Source: a virus
Reading direction: 5' to 3' (one strand)
IMG/VR virus record: IMGVR_UViG_3300017971_000243
Location: 1-64,000 of that record
DNA length: 64,000 bases
Each line of letters opens with the position of its first letter. Within the stretch, counting starts at the first letter, position 1. The translations under genes and the position numbers were made by a program. Shown piece by piece: positions 48,131 to 56,449 of the stretch. The notes beneath the pieces are model-generated. The model saw only the letters and a program-made list of their open reading frames with translations, was not told where the DNA came from and searched no databases.

Positions 48131-48152
48131 ATATATGCTATAATCATATAGC
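48131..48152 (+). promoter_or_regulatory. Extended -10 promoter and palindrome before the glycan cluster
   Basis: TGCTATAAT (extended -10, TATAAT at 48139-48144) in the 61-bp gap between the tail gene and the first glycosyltransferase. No good -35. GCTAT...ATAGC (48137-48152) forms a small palindrome over it, which might be an operator. This is the only strong internal promoter candidate of the late arm beyond 24.5 kb. Confidence 0.5.
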
Positions 48153-48188
48153 GTCAATCATTAACCAAATGAAGAAAGGAGTAGGAAG

Positions 48189-49451
48189 ATGAAAATTGCA
48201 ATCATGACAACATTTCAAGAGTTTCAACCAGGTTACAGTCTTACGGGTATTGTTAAGGATCAGGTAGAGATGCTCGCTCGTTATGACCATGAAGTTCACC
48301 TTTTTGTAAATGAAAGGTATCATGGAGAGGACTTTCCAGGTAACGTACAATTAAGGAAGGAAATACCTTTTACTCACCTCAAAGATTATCATTCTGTGAG
48401 GGACCTGTCAGACGAGCATAAGATTATCAAAATTGAGACAGCCAAAAGGTTCGTCAAGATACTCGGTGAAGAGGAATTTGATGTAGTTTATACTCATGAC
48501 TTTGTTTTCATTGGTTGGAATATGCCTTATGGTGAAGCTATAAAGGAAGCTACTTCCAATCTACCAAAGGTAGTGTGGATGCACTGGATACACAGTATCC
48601 CTTCAGGTGGTCCACGAGATTGGTGGAATATAGGGGAATACGGTCCAAATCATAAACTCATCTATCCAAACGAAACTGACCGTATTAGGGTAGCAGAGCA
48701 CTATAAGGGGCAGATTCATGATGTTCGTTGTATACCTCACATTAAAGATATCCGTACATGGTTTGAATTTAGTGACGACACCAAGAGGCTGATTGATAAA
48801 TATCCAGGCATACTGAGTGCAGAATTCGTTCAATTACTACCTGCTTCAGTAGATCGACTGGCAGCCAAAAGGTTGCGTTATGTAATGAGTATCTTTGCTG
48901 AGCTTAAAGCTCATGGAAGAGAAGTGTTCCTTCTCGTAGCTAATCAGTGGGCTACTGGTAAACAACAGAAAGAAGATACTGATAAATATAGACAACATGC
49001 GATAATGAAAGGATTGATTGATCAAGTAGACTTCGCCTTTACCAGCGACTTCGAGAGCCCCAAGTTTGATGTAGGCATTCCCCAGTATATGATCCGTGAG
49101 CTGTTTCTCTGTAGCAACCTGTTTATCTTCCCCACTAGGGAAGAGTCTTTTGGTCTTGTAGTACCAGAGGCGGCTTTGTCTGGAACCTATATGGTGCTAA
49201 ATAAGTCTTTGCATCAGCAAATAGAGATTACTAAGGCCAATTGCCTCTATTTTGACTTTGGTAGCTTTAGTCATGATTTAAAGATTGAAGATCCAGATAA
49301 ATTCTTTCGTGATGTAGCTTTTATCATCATAGGCAGATTTAAAGAGAATGAGGCATTGAAAATCAAGACACACTGCCGCAGAACCTATAATTATGATAAT
49401 CTTTACCGTAAGTACTACGCACCCACAATGCAGGAGTTAAAATATAGATGA
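48189..49451 (+). CDS. GT4-like glycosyltransferase
   Basis: 420 aa with AAAGGAG upstream. GT-B fold: N-terminal Rossmann-like opening (MKIAIMTTFQEFQPGYSLTG), and in the C-terminal half FPTREESFGLVVPEAALSGT, the E-x7-E nucleotide-sugar signature of family 4. It transfers a sugar from a nucleotide donor; acceptor unknown. First gene of a run of eleven modification genes with overlapping ends. Confidence 0.8.
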   Translation: MKIAIMTTFQEFQPGYSLTGIVKDQVEMLARYDHEVHLFVNERYHGEDFPGNVQLRKEIPFTHLKDYHSVRDLSDEHKIIKIETAKRFVKILGEEEFDVVYTHDFVFIGWNMPYGEAIKEATSNLPKVVWMHWIHSIPSGGPRDWWNIGEYGPNHKLIYPNETDRIRVAEHYKGQIHDVRCIPHIKDIRTWFEFSDDTKRLIDKYPGILSAEFVQLLPASVDRLAAKRLRYVMSIFAELKAHGREVFLLVANQWATGKQQKEDTDKYRQHAIMKGLIDQVDFAFTSDFESPKFDVGIPQYMIRELFLCSNLFIFPTREESFGLVVPEAALSGTYMVLNKSLHQQIEITKANCLYFDFGSFSHDLKIEDPDKFFRDVAFIIIGRFKENEALKIKTHCRRTYNYDNLYRKYYAPTMQELKYR

Positions 49452-50032
49452 GAAATTGGTACGAGAGTAAAAGAGTTAAAGGACTAAAGGCTCTTATCAG
49501 TCATGAACTCGACAGCTTCCCTATAATACAGAAGGTGGTAAGGGATAGTAAGTTTAAGGTAATAGTGGAGTTGGGTACTTTTTATTATGGACTTACCTTG
49601 TTATTGCATGAGGCTGATCCTAAGGCTACTCTTTTTACCTTTGACAATATGGATGCTAGGACGAGTTTAGTACGTGCTAAAGGTAAAGTCACTAAGGAGG
49701 ATTTGGAGTTCCTTATAAACCATGGTTTTGGTAAGAGGGTATCCTTTATAAGGTCAGATGTTATAGACAGGAAGAATATCATGCTGTCAGCCTTACTTGA
49801 AAGACCTGAAAAGAAACTCCTTTATTGTGATAATGGTAACAAGGACAGAGAAATCTGTTATTATGGTAAGCTGTTAAATAAAGGAGATGTGATGGGTGTT
49901 CATGATTGGGGATATGAAGTTCATCCTGAGAATCCTTGCGTTAAAGAGGTGCTTGATATGTTCAGAGGACATCCAGCTAATACTCATCTTAAACTTAAAA
50001 GCTGTACCACTCGCTTTTTCATAAAGGAATAG
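49448..50032 (+). CDS. SAM methyltransferase / CmcI-like
   Basis: 194 aa. Motif I-like VIVELGTFYYGLTLLLHEAD followed by TLFTFDNMD, and later LLYCDNGNKDREICYYGKLL and DWGYEVHP, the pattern of cephalosporin-hydroxylase-like (CmcI) SAM proteins that modify sugars or peptides. Probably O-methylates a glycan made by its neighbours. 4-nt overlap with the preceding gene. Confidence 0.65.
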   Translation: MRNWYESKRVKGLKALISHELDSFPIIQKVVRDSKFKVIVELGTFYYGLTLLLHEADPKATLFTFDNMDARTSLVRAKGKVTKEDLEFLINHGFGKRVSFIRSDVIDRKNIMLSALLERPEKKLLYCDNGNKDREICYYGKLLNKGDVMGVHDWGYEVHPENPCVKEVLDMFRGHPANTHLKLKSCTTRFFIKE

Positions 50033-50033
50033 T

Positions 50034-50756
50034 ATGAGAGTGCCCTTGGGAATTATAACGTACCAACGTCCTGACTACTTAGGCAGAACACTCACTTCCT
50101 TCTTTAATGTTAATTATGATTGCTTAGAAGAATTTAGACCAGTAGTGGTGCTTGTGCAGGGCATGGATGACGCTACGATGAGAGTTCTAGATAGGTTTAA
50201 AGAGAGAATAGATAGGATTATTTCCCTTAAAAGTAATCATGGTTGTGCTTGGGGTTATTCCCTTTTAAATCAAGAGCTTTTAGAAGAAGGTACGGATCTT
50301 GTAATGCACTTACAAGATGATTGGTTAAGTACGGAGCCTATTACTCACTACCTTTATGAGGATGACTTCTCTGGATATAAAAATAACAAAGGTATCTTTC
50401 AACTGTTTGAAGAAAGGGAGGATGTTGGGTATGCACGGCTTAGGTCGGCTACGTGGAGCAAGGTGAGTATTGTAAATAGAATCTCTAAAAAGACTATCAA
50501 ATGGAAGAAATGGGATACCAAGTTCAATAAGTACTGTCGTATTGTTATTGGTAATGCTCATTTTACCTTTAATCCTACTATCATTAGAACCTCCGTTTTA
50601 AAGCGTATGCTACCTGTAACTGAAGAGCACGATGCGATGGAGAAATATCATAAATTAGGTTTACTTGCTGGTCAGGTGAGAGGAAACTGTTTTATGCACA
50701 TAGGAGAAGAGAGGGCTACAACAGAAATTAGGGGAAAGGATAGGTGGGTAAGATGA
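50034..50756 (+). CDS. GT-A-type glycosyltransferase
   Basis: 240 aa beginning MRVPLGIITYQRPDYLGRTL, with the acidic motif VMHLQDDWLSTEPI where a GT-A enzyme binds metal and UDP-sugar. Related in style to the 53814-54542 protein (LQLEDDWELL). Small size suits a cytoplasmic enzyme. It ends in an ATGA overlap with the sulfotransferase. Confidence 0.7.
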   Translation: MRVPLGIITYQRPDYLGRTLTSFFNVNYDCLEEFRPVVVLVQGMDDATMRVLDRFKERIDRIISLKSNHGCAWGYSLLNQELLEEGTDLVMHLQDDWLSTEPITHYLYEDDFSGYKNNKGIFQLFEEREDVGYARLRSATWSKVSIVNRISKKTIKWKKWDTKFNKYCRIVIGNAHFTFNPTIIRTSVLKRMLPVTEEHDAMEKYHKLGLLAGQVRGNCFMHIGEERATTEIRGKDRWVR

Positions 50757-51457
50757 GTAGAAAGAAGAAACCTACCCCTTTCTCTATACAGTTAAAGAAA
50801 TGGTATCCTAGGATGGAAGATAGATCCTCCATCATTCATAAGTTTATTTCTATTCACATACCAAGAACAGGAGGGACTACTTTTCGCAACCTTCTGTTTT
50901 ATTGGTATGGTATTTTAAATGTGCTTCATGATGAAACAAGTAAGAGGTATATTCCTGATATAATAAAAGCCTCTCCTCCTCCTAATGCTACTCTATTTGA
51001 CATAATACATGGGCATTTTCATCATACTAAGTATGATTATTTAGGATTGCCTATGGTCACATGGGTAAGGAATCCTATAGATATGGTTGCAAGTCAGTTC
51101 TATTCTCTTAAAATTCATAATACTACTGCCAGGTCTCCAGAAATACACATAAAGATAATAAAGGAGGAGATGACTCTAATAGATTTTGCTAGGTACGAAG
51201 GCACTCGTAATCCTATTAGTAAGTTTATTGGAGGAACAGATTTAGATAAATTCGACTTTATAGGCATAACAGAGTATTACGATGAGAGCTTACAGAGATT
51301 TGGTAAGTGGAGTGGTATGCCTATTCCAAATGCTTATCCTATTTATAATTTTAGAGACTACCCGGAGATAAGTAAAAAGGAAAGAGATATAATCGGAAAA
51401 TACAATAAAAAAGATCTAATAATATATGATGAAGCGGTTAAGAGGTTTGCACCTTGA
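50753..51457 (+). CDS. Sulfotransferase (PAPS-dependent)
   Basis: 234 aa from ATG 50753. The 5' phosphosulfate-binding loop is HIPRTGGTTFRN (35-46) and the 3' phosphate motif is TWVRNPIDMVASQF. Such enzymes move sulfate from PAPS to a sugar hydroxyl (or Tyr). It sits between glycosyltransferases, which suggests a glycan acceptor. PAPS must come from the host; no PAPS synthesis gene is in the window. Confidence 0.75.
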   Translation: MSRKKKPTPFSIQLKKWYPRMEDRSSIIHKFISIHIPRTGGTTFRNLLFYWYGILNVLHDETSKRYIPDIIKASPPPNATLFDIIHGHFHHTKYDYLGLPMVTWVRNPIDMVASQFYSLKIHNTTARSPEIHIKIIKEEMTLIDFARYEGTRNPISKFIGGTDLDKFDFIGITEYYDESLQRFGKWSGMPIPNAYPIYNFRDYPEISKKERDIIGKYNKKDLIIYDEAVKRFAP

Positions 51458-52593
51458 GGTTGATTTTCTTATTTAATAGTGATGGAGCAGCACAAGAAGG
51501 ATCTAATGTGCCTTGGGATCCTCACGCTCAATCTAATAATTTTTATGCTACAGGTGAAAATGGATTGCCTAGCGAAGGGTACCTGTATATGCTCCGCGAA
51601 ATGCTTAATCAGGGTATAATAGATGACCTTCTTATTTTTATCGAATCCTCTCGCAGTCCAGGTTATACCACTTATTTTAATCATGTTAAGTGTTATGTAG
51701 TTCCTGAGATAGGATATGCACATCAGTTCTTGAGATCAGATGATATAATTTGGGCAAGAGGTGGATTTAGAAGTTGGTTTAACTTTTTAAACCGTATGAA
51801 GAAAGAAAGGCGTTGGTTGCTGGTTTACGCAGCCAATACAGGTAGGGCACGGTGGAAGTTCTGGGACGTTGTTTTTGACGACCTTTATGGGAAGCATCGT
51901 TATGATTCCCGAGGTAGATTTTTTTACTACTTCAAAAAGCCTATAAATCCGGATTACTTCCGGCCTCTTCCTGATATTAAGAAGAGGTATGATATCTGCG
52001 TTGGTGCATCGCACGTCCACGACAAGAAAGGTCAGTGGAAAACCATTGAGGTCATCGCGGAGTATAAAAGGCTTTTTAATCAAGACCTCCACTGTATAAT
52101 GCCAGGTCGTGTAACTCACGGGGTCAAAACAAACCAGATAGGTTCAACTATAAATAGTGCCCGTCTGTCAGTACACTGTCCTGGTATGCTCCACCGCACA
52201 AAGGTGGCTGAGGTTTTAAACCAAAGCCACCTTTCTGTCTTTATGGGACAAGGCGGGCAGAATGATAGGGGTCCAATAGAATCGCTGGCCTGTGGAACTC
52301 CTATACTCTTGGCGGGGACTGCCCGCCATTGTCCTTCTATTTGGAAAGATAATCCTTTTTGTCATGTATCTTCAAACCCTGATGATATAAGCAGCATAGC
52401 TCATGAACTTAGGAATGCAATCCTTACCTTCCGTAAAAAGGGAATAAAGCAGAGGTGTTATGATGATTTTCAAAAGCGTAATGGTCTTTATGATGTAATA
52501 TTACCTGAAATGGAAAGACTGTTCCGTGTAATTAGAAAGAATCCTAAACCAGATATTCAACCTTTAATAAAGGAATATATTGAAAATGATTGA
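51454..52593 (+). CDS. GT-B-type glycosyltransferase
   Basis: 379 aa from TTG 51454, overlapping the previous stop (TTGA). The C-terminal half contains KVAEVLNQSHLSVFMGQGGQ, then RGPIESLACGTPILLAG, typical of GT1/GT4 donor sites (IESLACGTPIL). The N-terminal half begins MRLIFLFNSDGAAQ. Acceptor unknown; cluster partner. Confidence 0.7.
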   Translation: MRLIFLFNSDGAAQEGSNVPWDPHAQSNNFYATGENGLPSEGYLYMLREMLNQGIIDDLLIFIESSRSPGYTTYFNHVKCYVVPEIGYAHQFLRSDDIIWARGGFRSWFNFLNRMKKERRWLLVYAANTGRARWKFWDVVFDDLYGKHRYDSRGRFFYYFKKPINPDYFRPLPDIKKRYDICVGASHVHDKKGQWKTIEVIAEYKRLFNQDLHCIMPGRVTHGVKTNQIGSTINSARLSVHCPGMLHRTKVAEVLNQSHLSVFMGQGGQNDRGPIESLACGTPILLAGTARHCPSIWKDNPFCHVSSNPDDISSIAHELRNAILTFRKKGIKQRCYDDFQKRNGLYDVILPEMERLFRVIRKNPKPDIQPLIKEYIEND

Positions 52594-53179
52594 TTTAAGA
52601 ACAATGTATAAAGGAAGATATTTTGCAAGAAGAAGCAGTTTAGAGTGGAGAGCAAAGGCTGTATGTGATGCTATTTGTAAAGTATTAGATCCTAAATCTG
52701 TGATAGATGCAGGGTGTGCTGTTGGAGATCTAATAAAAGAGTTTGACAAAAGAAAGATAATGTGCTATGGGATAGAGGGTACGGATAATGTAGTTCCCTA
52801 CCTTTTGGTTCCTAAAGATAAAGTTTTCATCAAAGACCTGAGACTTCCACTTAACTTAGGTCTAAGTTTTGATCTTGCAATTTGTTTAGAGGTAGCAGAG
52901 CATATAGATGAAGAGTGTGCAGATCAATTTGTTGAGAATTTAACCAATCTCTCCAAAAGAGTTCTAATTTCAGCCGCTCCTCCTGGACAAGGAGGTCACG
53001 GTCATGTCAACTGTCAGCCTTACACCTATTGGGTATTCAAGTTTGTTAATAGAGGTTTTATTAACGGGCAATCTATTCAGGATAGAGTAAAGAATCTGTT
53101 AAAACCTTGGAAAGACAAGAAAGGAATCAAAGCCTATTACGATAACATGATGTATTTTGAAAGGATAAAGCCGTTTTGA
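52586..53179 (+). CDS. Class I SAM methyltransferase
   Basis: 197 aa from ATG 52586. SAM motif I VIDAGCAVGDLIKEF, then LAICLEVAEHIDEECADQF (post-II acidic region), and a typical fold length. Substrate probably a glycan hydroxyl. Overlaps the previous gene by 8 nt. Confidence 0.75.
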   Translation: MIDLRTMYKGRYFARRSSLEWRAKAVCDAICKVLDPKSVIDAGCAVGDLIKEFDKRKIMCYGIEGTDNVVPYLLVPKDKVFIKDLRLPLNLGLSFDLAICLEVAEHIDEECADQFVENLTNLSKRVLISAAPPGQGGHGHVNCQPYTYWVFKFVNRGFINGQSIQDRVKNLLKPWKDKKGIKAYYDNMMYFERIKPF

Positions 53180-53805
53180 GGAAGTTTGTTTTTGTTCATA
53201 TACCTAAATGTGGAGGCACTTCTTTTAATATTACGGTAAGGGAAAAGTTTAAAGATAAGATATTTAGGGATCGTCATTTTAGGAAAGACAGATACTTGGG
53301 AATGATAAAATTTACTGATAGGTCTGAAAAGGGTTACCCTGGTGGTTTTGACGAAAACTACCATGTAGGCGTTATTGGTCATTTTACAGCCAATAAGTAT
53401 AAGCATTTAGGGTGGCCTATGATTACTTTCCTTAGGGATCCTGTAGACAGATTGATTTCCTATTACTCTGTTTGGAAGCACGGGGCTGAGGGAATTAAAT
53501 CAAAGAATATATTTTGGTTCGCCCGTCAATTTCCTAACTATATGCATCTAATGACAGGCGGGGATTTAGATCAATTTGCTTTTGTAGGTATTACAGAGAG
53601 GCATGAAGAAAGTATGAGAATAATAGAAAAGATTTTGGGATTTGAAATCATACATAAGATGCATGCCAACAGAACTCCTGGTAGGAAGAAGTTTAGGTTT
53701 AGTGGACGTACCAGGAGAATACTTGATGAAATAAATCAAGAGGATAGAAGTATTTACAATGAGGCATTAAGTAGGTTTGATATAATGGCTCAAAGATATC
53801 TATAG
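53176..53805 (+). CDS. Second sulfotransferase (PAPS-dependent)
   Basis: 209 aa. PAPS loop HIPKCGGTSFN (8-18) and 3' motif TFLRDPVDRLISYYSVW are a close fit to heparan/chondroitin-type sulfotransferase families. Start TTG 53176 overlaps the previous stop. Two sulfotransferases in one cluster suggest sulfation at two positions or of two residue types. Confidence 0.8.
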   Translation: MRKFVFVHIPKCGGTSFNITVREKFKDKIFRDRHFRKDRYLGMIKFTDRSEKGYPGGFDENYHVGVIGHFTANKYKHLGWPMITFLRDPVDRLISYYSVWKHGAEGIKSKNIFWFARQFPNYMHLMTGGDLDQFAFVGITERHEESMRIIEKILGFEIIHKMHANRTPGRKKFRFSGRTRRILDEINQEDRSIYNEALSRFDIMAQRYL

Positions 53806-53813
53806 GAGGTATC

Positions 53814-54542
53814 ATGATAGATGTTACAATCACAGCTTGCAGAAGGCGTGAATTACTATTCAAGACTCTTAATTCTTTTTTAGAAAACCTTTTATGGAAC
53901 CATGACTTTAGAATTATTATTAATGTGGATCCTGTAGGAGTAAATGAGGACAGCTATAAGTCGATAGAATTATGCTATTGGTTCGCAGAACCCGTTATTG
54001 CTCGCTGTCCAGCAGAGCCTAATTTTAGTGATGCTTTTAAGTGGTGTTGGGATCAGGTAGAAAATAATTGGATCTTACAACTGGAAGACGATTGGGAATT
54101 GTTGCAAAGGGTGGACTTACGACATATGATGGGAATATTAGAATCATATCAAGATCTTGCACTTCTGCGCCTACCTCAGTTTAAGTGTGGCAAGGATGGT
54201 ATGAAGAACTGGGATCGTTGGTTTCCCTGGAATGGCACTTATTATGAATGCCCAGAGGAAATTAAACAAGCAGTAGGTTTCTGTGGTCATCCTTCCCTTA
54301 TAAAGGGATCCTTCGTTAAAGCCTGTCGCCAACATCTACTCACCGATCGTAATCCTGAAAAGCAATTTCATGGGGGTAATGAAGCATTGGTAAACGAGGT
54401 GATGCATTGGAAGTATGGGGTATATGGTCATCCAGGAGAGCCTAATTATATACGAGATATGGGGAGGGAGTGGGCTGTTAAGAATGGATGGAAAAAGAAA
54501 GGTAATAAAGCTCACTTTATGATATGGGAAAAGGAAGAATGA
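53814..54542 (+). CDS. GT-A-type glycosyltransferase
   Basis: 242 aa with AGGAGG upstream. N-terminal MIDVTITACRRRELLFKTLN, acidic motif NWILQLEDDWELLQ, then WFPWNGTYYECPEEIKQAVG. Similar layout to the 50034-50756 protein; the two may be ancient paralogues. Confidence 0.7.
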   Translation: MIDVTITACRRRELLFKTLNSFLENLLWNHDFRIIINVDPVGVNEDSYKSIELCYWFAEPVIARCPAEPNFSDAFKWCWDQVENNWILQLEDDWELLQRVDLRHMMGILESYQDLALLRLPQFKCGKDGMKNWDRWFPWNGTYYECPEEIKQAVGFCGHPSLIKGSFVKACRQHLLTDRNPEKQFHGGNEALVNEVMHWKYGVYGHPGEPNYIRDMGREWAVKNGWKKKGNKAHFMIWEKEE

Positions 54543-55450
54543 AGGTACTTTATCTTTTTCACAAAGGAGCGAATGGATATTATCTTGAGAATGTAGTAAG
54601 GGAAATGAATTTATTTCCAGATATATCTTCCTCCATAGTTTACTTTTCAAGATTTAAGGAAAGTATGTTAGAGGAAGATTATGATGTACTTATTTATGAA
54701 ACTTTTCCTGATGAGTACAATCCTAAAAAGTTTAATAAGGAAACGGTGGACTATTTTGATAACATATTCTTAAAGTTTAAAGGGGTTAAGATACTACACG
54801 ACACCCATGATGATGGTAACAAGGATGGATACACTAGATTTGATGATATAACTCCTTACCCTCCAGTTATAAAAGCATTTACAGGTAAGTACTACCCTAA
54901 AATTGATTATGTAATATTGAATACCAGTTTAAGTTTGTCTGATGCTAAGGTGTATAGAGATGAATTCGATAGGGACATTTCAATAAGTTTCAAGCATGGT
55001 CAAATAGGAGTTGAATATTATCCTCATTATGTTAGGGAGTCGGTTCGTAAAATATTGAAAGTTAATAAAGATCTTCCTGATGTTAGTTATAAAAGGGTGG
55101 AAGGTAGAGAGAATTATATTCAAGAATTAAGAAGAACTCTAATAAGTGTGGGCTGCTGTGGTTTTGGACAGTATTCAGGATCTTACGCAGATTGCTTAAA
55201 AGCTGGTGCTTTGCTGTATGCTCATTGTTCCTTGGAGGATATCCACTTTCTGCCTAATGAAGATTTAGTAGATGGGGAAGATTATATATCTTGGAACTCC
55301 CATAATTTTCATTCTAAACTTAAATGGTTATTAGATAATCCTTTATTGATAGATCGGGTTAGGAAGAATGGGAGAGAAAAGTTCAAGAAATCTTTTAGCT
55401 ATGATAGGTCTGCAATTAAATTGATAAATTATTTAAAGAAGGAGGTATGA
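54539..55450 (+). CDS. CgeB-like glycosyltransferase
   Basis: 303 aa from ATG 54539 (ATGA overlap). C-terminal GSYADCLKAGALLYAHCSLE, then LLDNPLLIDRVRKNGREKFK and FSYDRSAIKLINYL matches the CgeB / Glyco_trans_1_2 type, which modifies surface glycans or proteins. Probably adds a sugar in the cluster's pathway. Confidence 0.65.
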   Translation: MKVLYLFHKGANGYYLENVVREMNLFPDISSSIVYFSRFKESMLEEDYDVLIYETFPDEYNPKKFNKETVDYFDNIFLKFKGVKILHDTHDDGNKDGYTRFDDITPYPPVIKAFTGKYYPKIDYVILNTSLSLSDAKVYRDEFDRDISISFKHGQIGVEYYPHYVRESVRKILKVNKDLPDVSYKRVEGRENYIQELRRTLISVGCCGFGQYSGSYADCLKAGALLYAHCSLEDIHFLPNEDLVDGEDYISWNSHNFHSKLKWLLDNPLLIDRVRKNGREKFKKSFSYDRSAIKLINYLKKEV

Positions 55451-55451
55451 A

Positions 55452-56327
55452 ATGAATTATTGCAATCCAGAAGGTTTCCGTAATGAGATTAAATTATTAA
55501 GGGAACAGGGAAGAGATAAGTTCTTTAGTTGGTTTGATGGACCTAAAGGTGAAAATGAAACTACGGATGCGGCTTTTGAAAAGGCAGAGGATGTTTTCAA
55601 CAGGCTTATGCTTCCAAGTGCCAAAAAGTATCTTAAGAAACTTAATACCAAGACTTCTTTAGATATAGGTTATGGAAGTGGTGGACAAGTTTTGGCTGCC
55701 TCATTGTATTTTGACAAGGCATATGGTTTAGATGTTCATGAAGAAGCCGACTTTGTTATGGAAGAACTCAATAAGAGGGGAATTAAGGACGAAGAGGTAG
55801 AATTAGTAGTAGGAGATGGTAAAACAATTCCACTTCCAGAAGAGAGTATTGATTTTGTCCACAGTTGGGTTACGTTTATGCACTTAGGAACGGTGGAAAA
55901 TATCAGAAATTATTTGAAAGAGGTTTACCGTGTTATGAAACCAGGAGGAGTTGGAGTAGTTTTCTTTTCCAGAATGCTAAGGTCAGCTCTTCACCAGCCT
56001 TGGTCTGAGGTACTGAAAGACATCGAAAAGGAGAAAGAAGGACCAGGATATCGTGAAGGCGGACCTAAAACTAAAGTTCGTGGCATTAACATACAGATGT
56101 CAATGTGGTATATGGAAGACTTGGCAAAGAGTACAGGATTTGATTTATTAGATAGAACGGGGTCCTGGGATATGATACACAAGCGCAGGTATTTTTTTGG
56201 TCAGTATGGTATCGTATTTAGAAAACCCTCTACCAAATCTTCTACCACTTCTAAAAGTGTATCAAGCACAGATGTTGAAAGTACTCCAGCAAGACCCAGA
56301 AGGAAATTGTTTAGTGGAAATAAATAA
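55452..56327 (+). CDS. SAM methyltransferase with Ser/Thr-rich tail
   Basis: 291 aa with AGGAGG upstream. Motif I TSLDIGYGSGGQVLAAS, YRVMKPGGVGVVFFSRM (motif III, type 11). The C-terminus (about 257-291) changes to KPSTKSSTTSKSVSSTDVES and basic residues, a Ser/Thr-rich tail outside the fold. The tail could be a substrate or a docking tag. Confidence 0.75.
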   Translation: MNYCNPEGFRNEIKLLREQGRDKFFSWFDGPKGENETTDAAFEKAEDVFNRLMLPSAKKYLKKLNTKTSLDIGYGSGGQVLAASLYFDKAYGLDVHEEADFVMEELNKRGIKDEEVELVVGDGKTIPLPEESIDFVHSWVTFMHLGTVENIRNYLKEVYRVMKPGGVGVVFFSRMLRSALHQPWSEVLKDIEKEKEGPGYREGGPKTKVRGINIQMSMWYMEDLAKSTGFDLLDRTGSWDMIHKRRYFFGQYGIVFRKPSTKSSTTSKSVSSTDVESTPARPRRKLFSGNK

Positions 56328-56337
56328 AGCATAGTGA

Positions 56338-56395
56338 AGCATTAAGCAAGCACAGTTCGTGCAGAATTCGTCAAATATCAGCGTCAATTTTAACG
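56338..56395 (+). repeat. Copy 4 of the four-copy intergenic element
   Basis: AGCATTAAGCAAG, core AGTTCGTGCAGAATTC (56354-56369), GTCAAAT, ATC, AGCGT, then AATTTTAACG. Best-preserved copy, in the gap before the GalNAc-transferase-like gene. Confidence 0.8.
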
Positions 56396-56449
56396 TGTAA
56401 TTACATGACTTTACGACAATCTCGCAGGAGAAGAAAGGAATACGATAAA

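Noticed and set aside
48818-48836. Apparent extra copy of the intergenic element core (GTGCAGAATTCGTTCAAT)
   Set aside because: It lies within the first glycosyltransferase coding for AEFVQ and lacks the flanking parts; judged chance.
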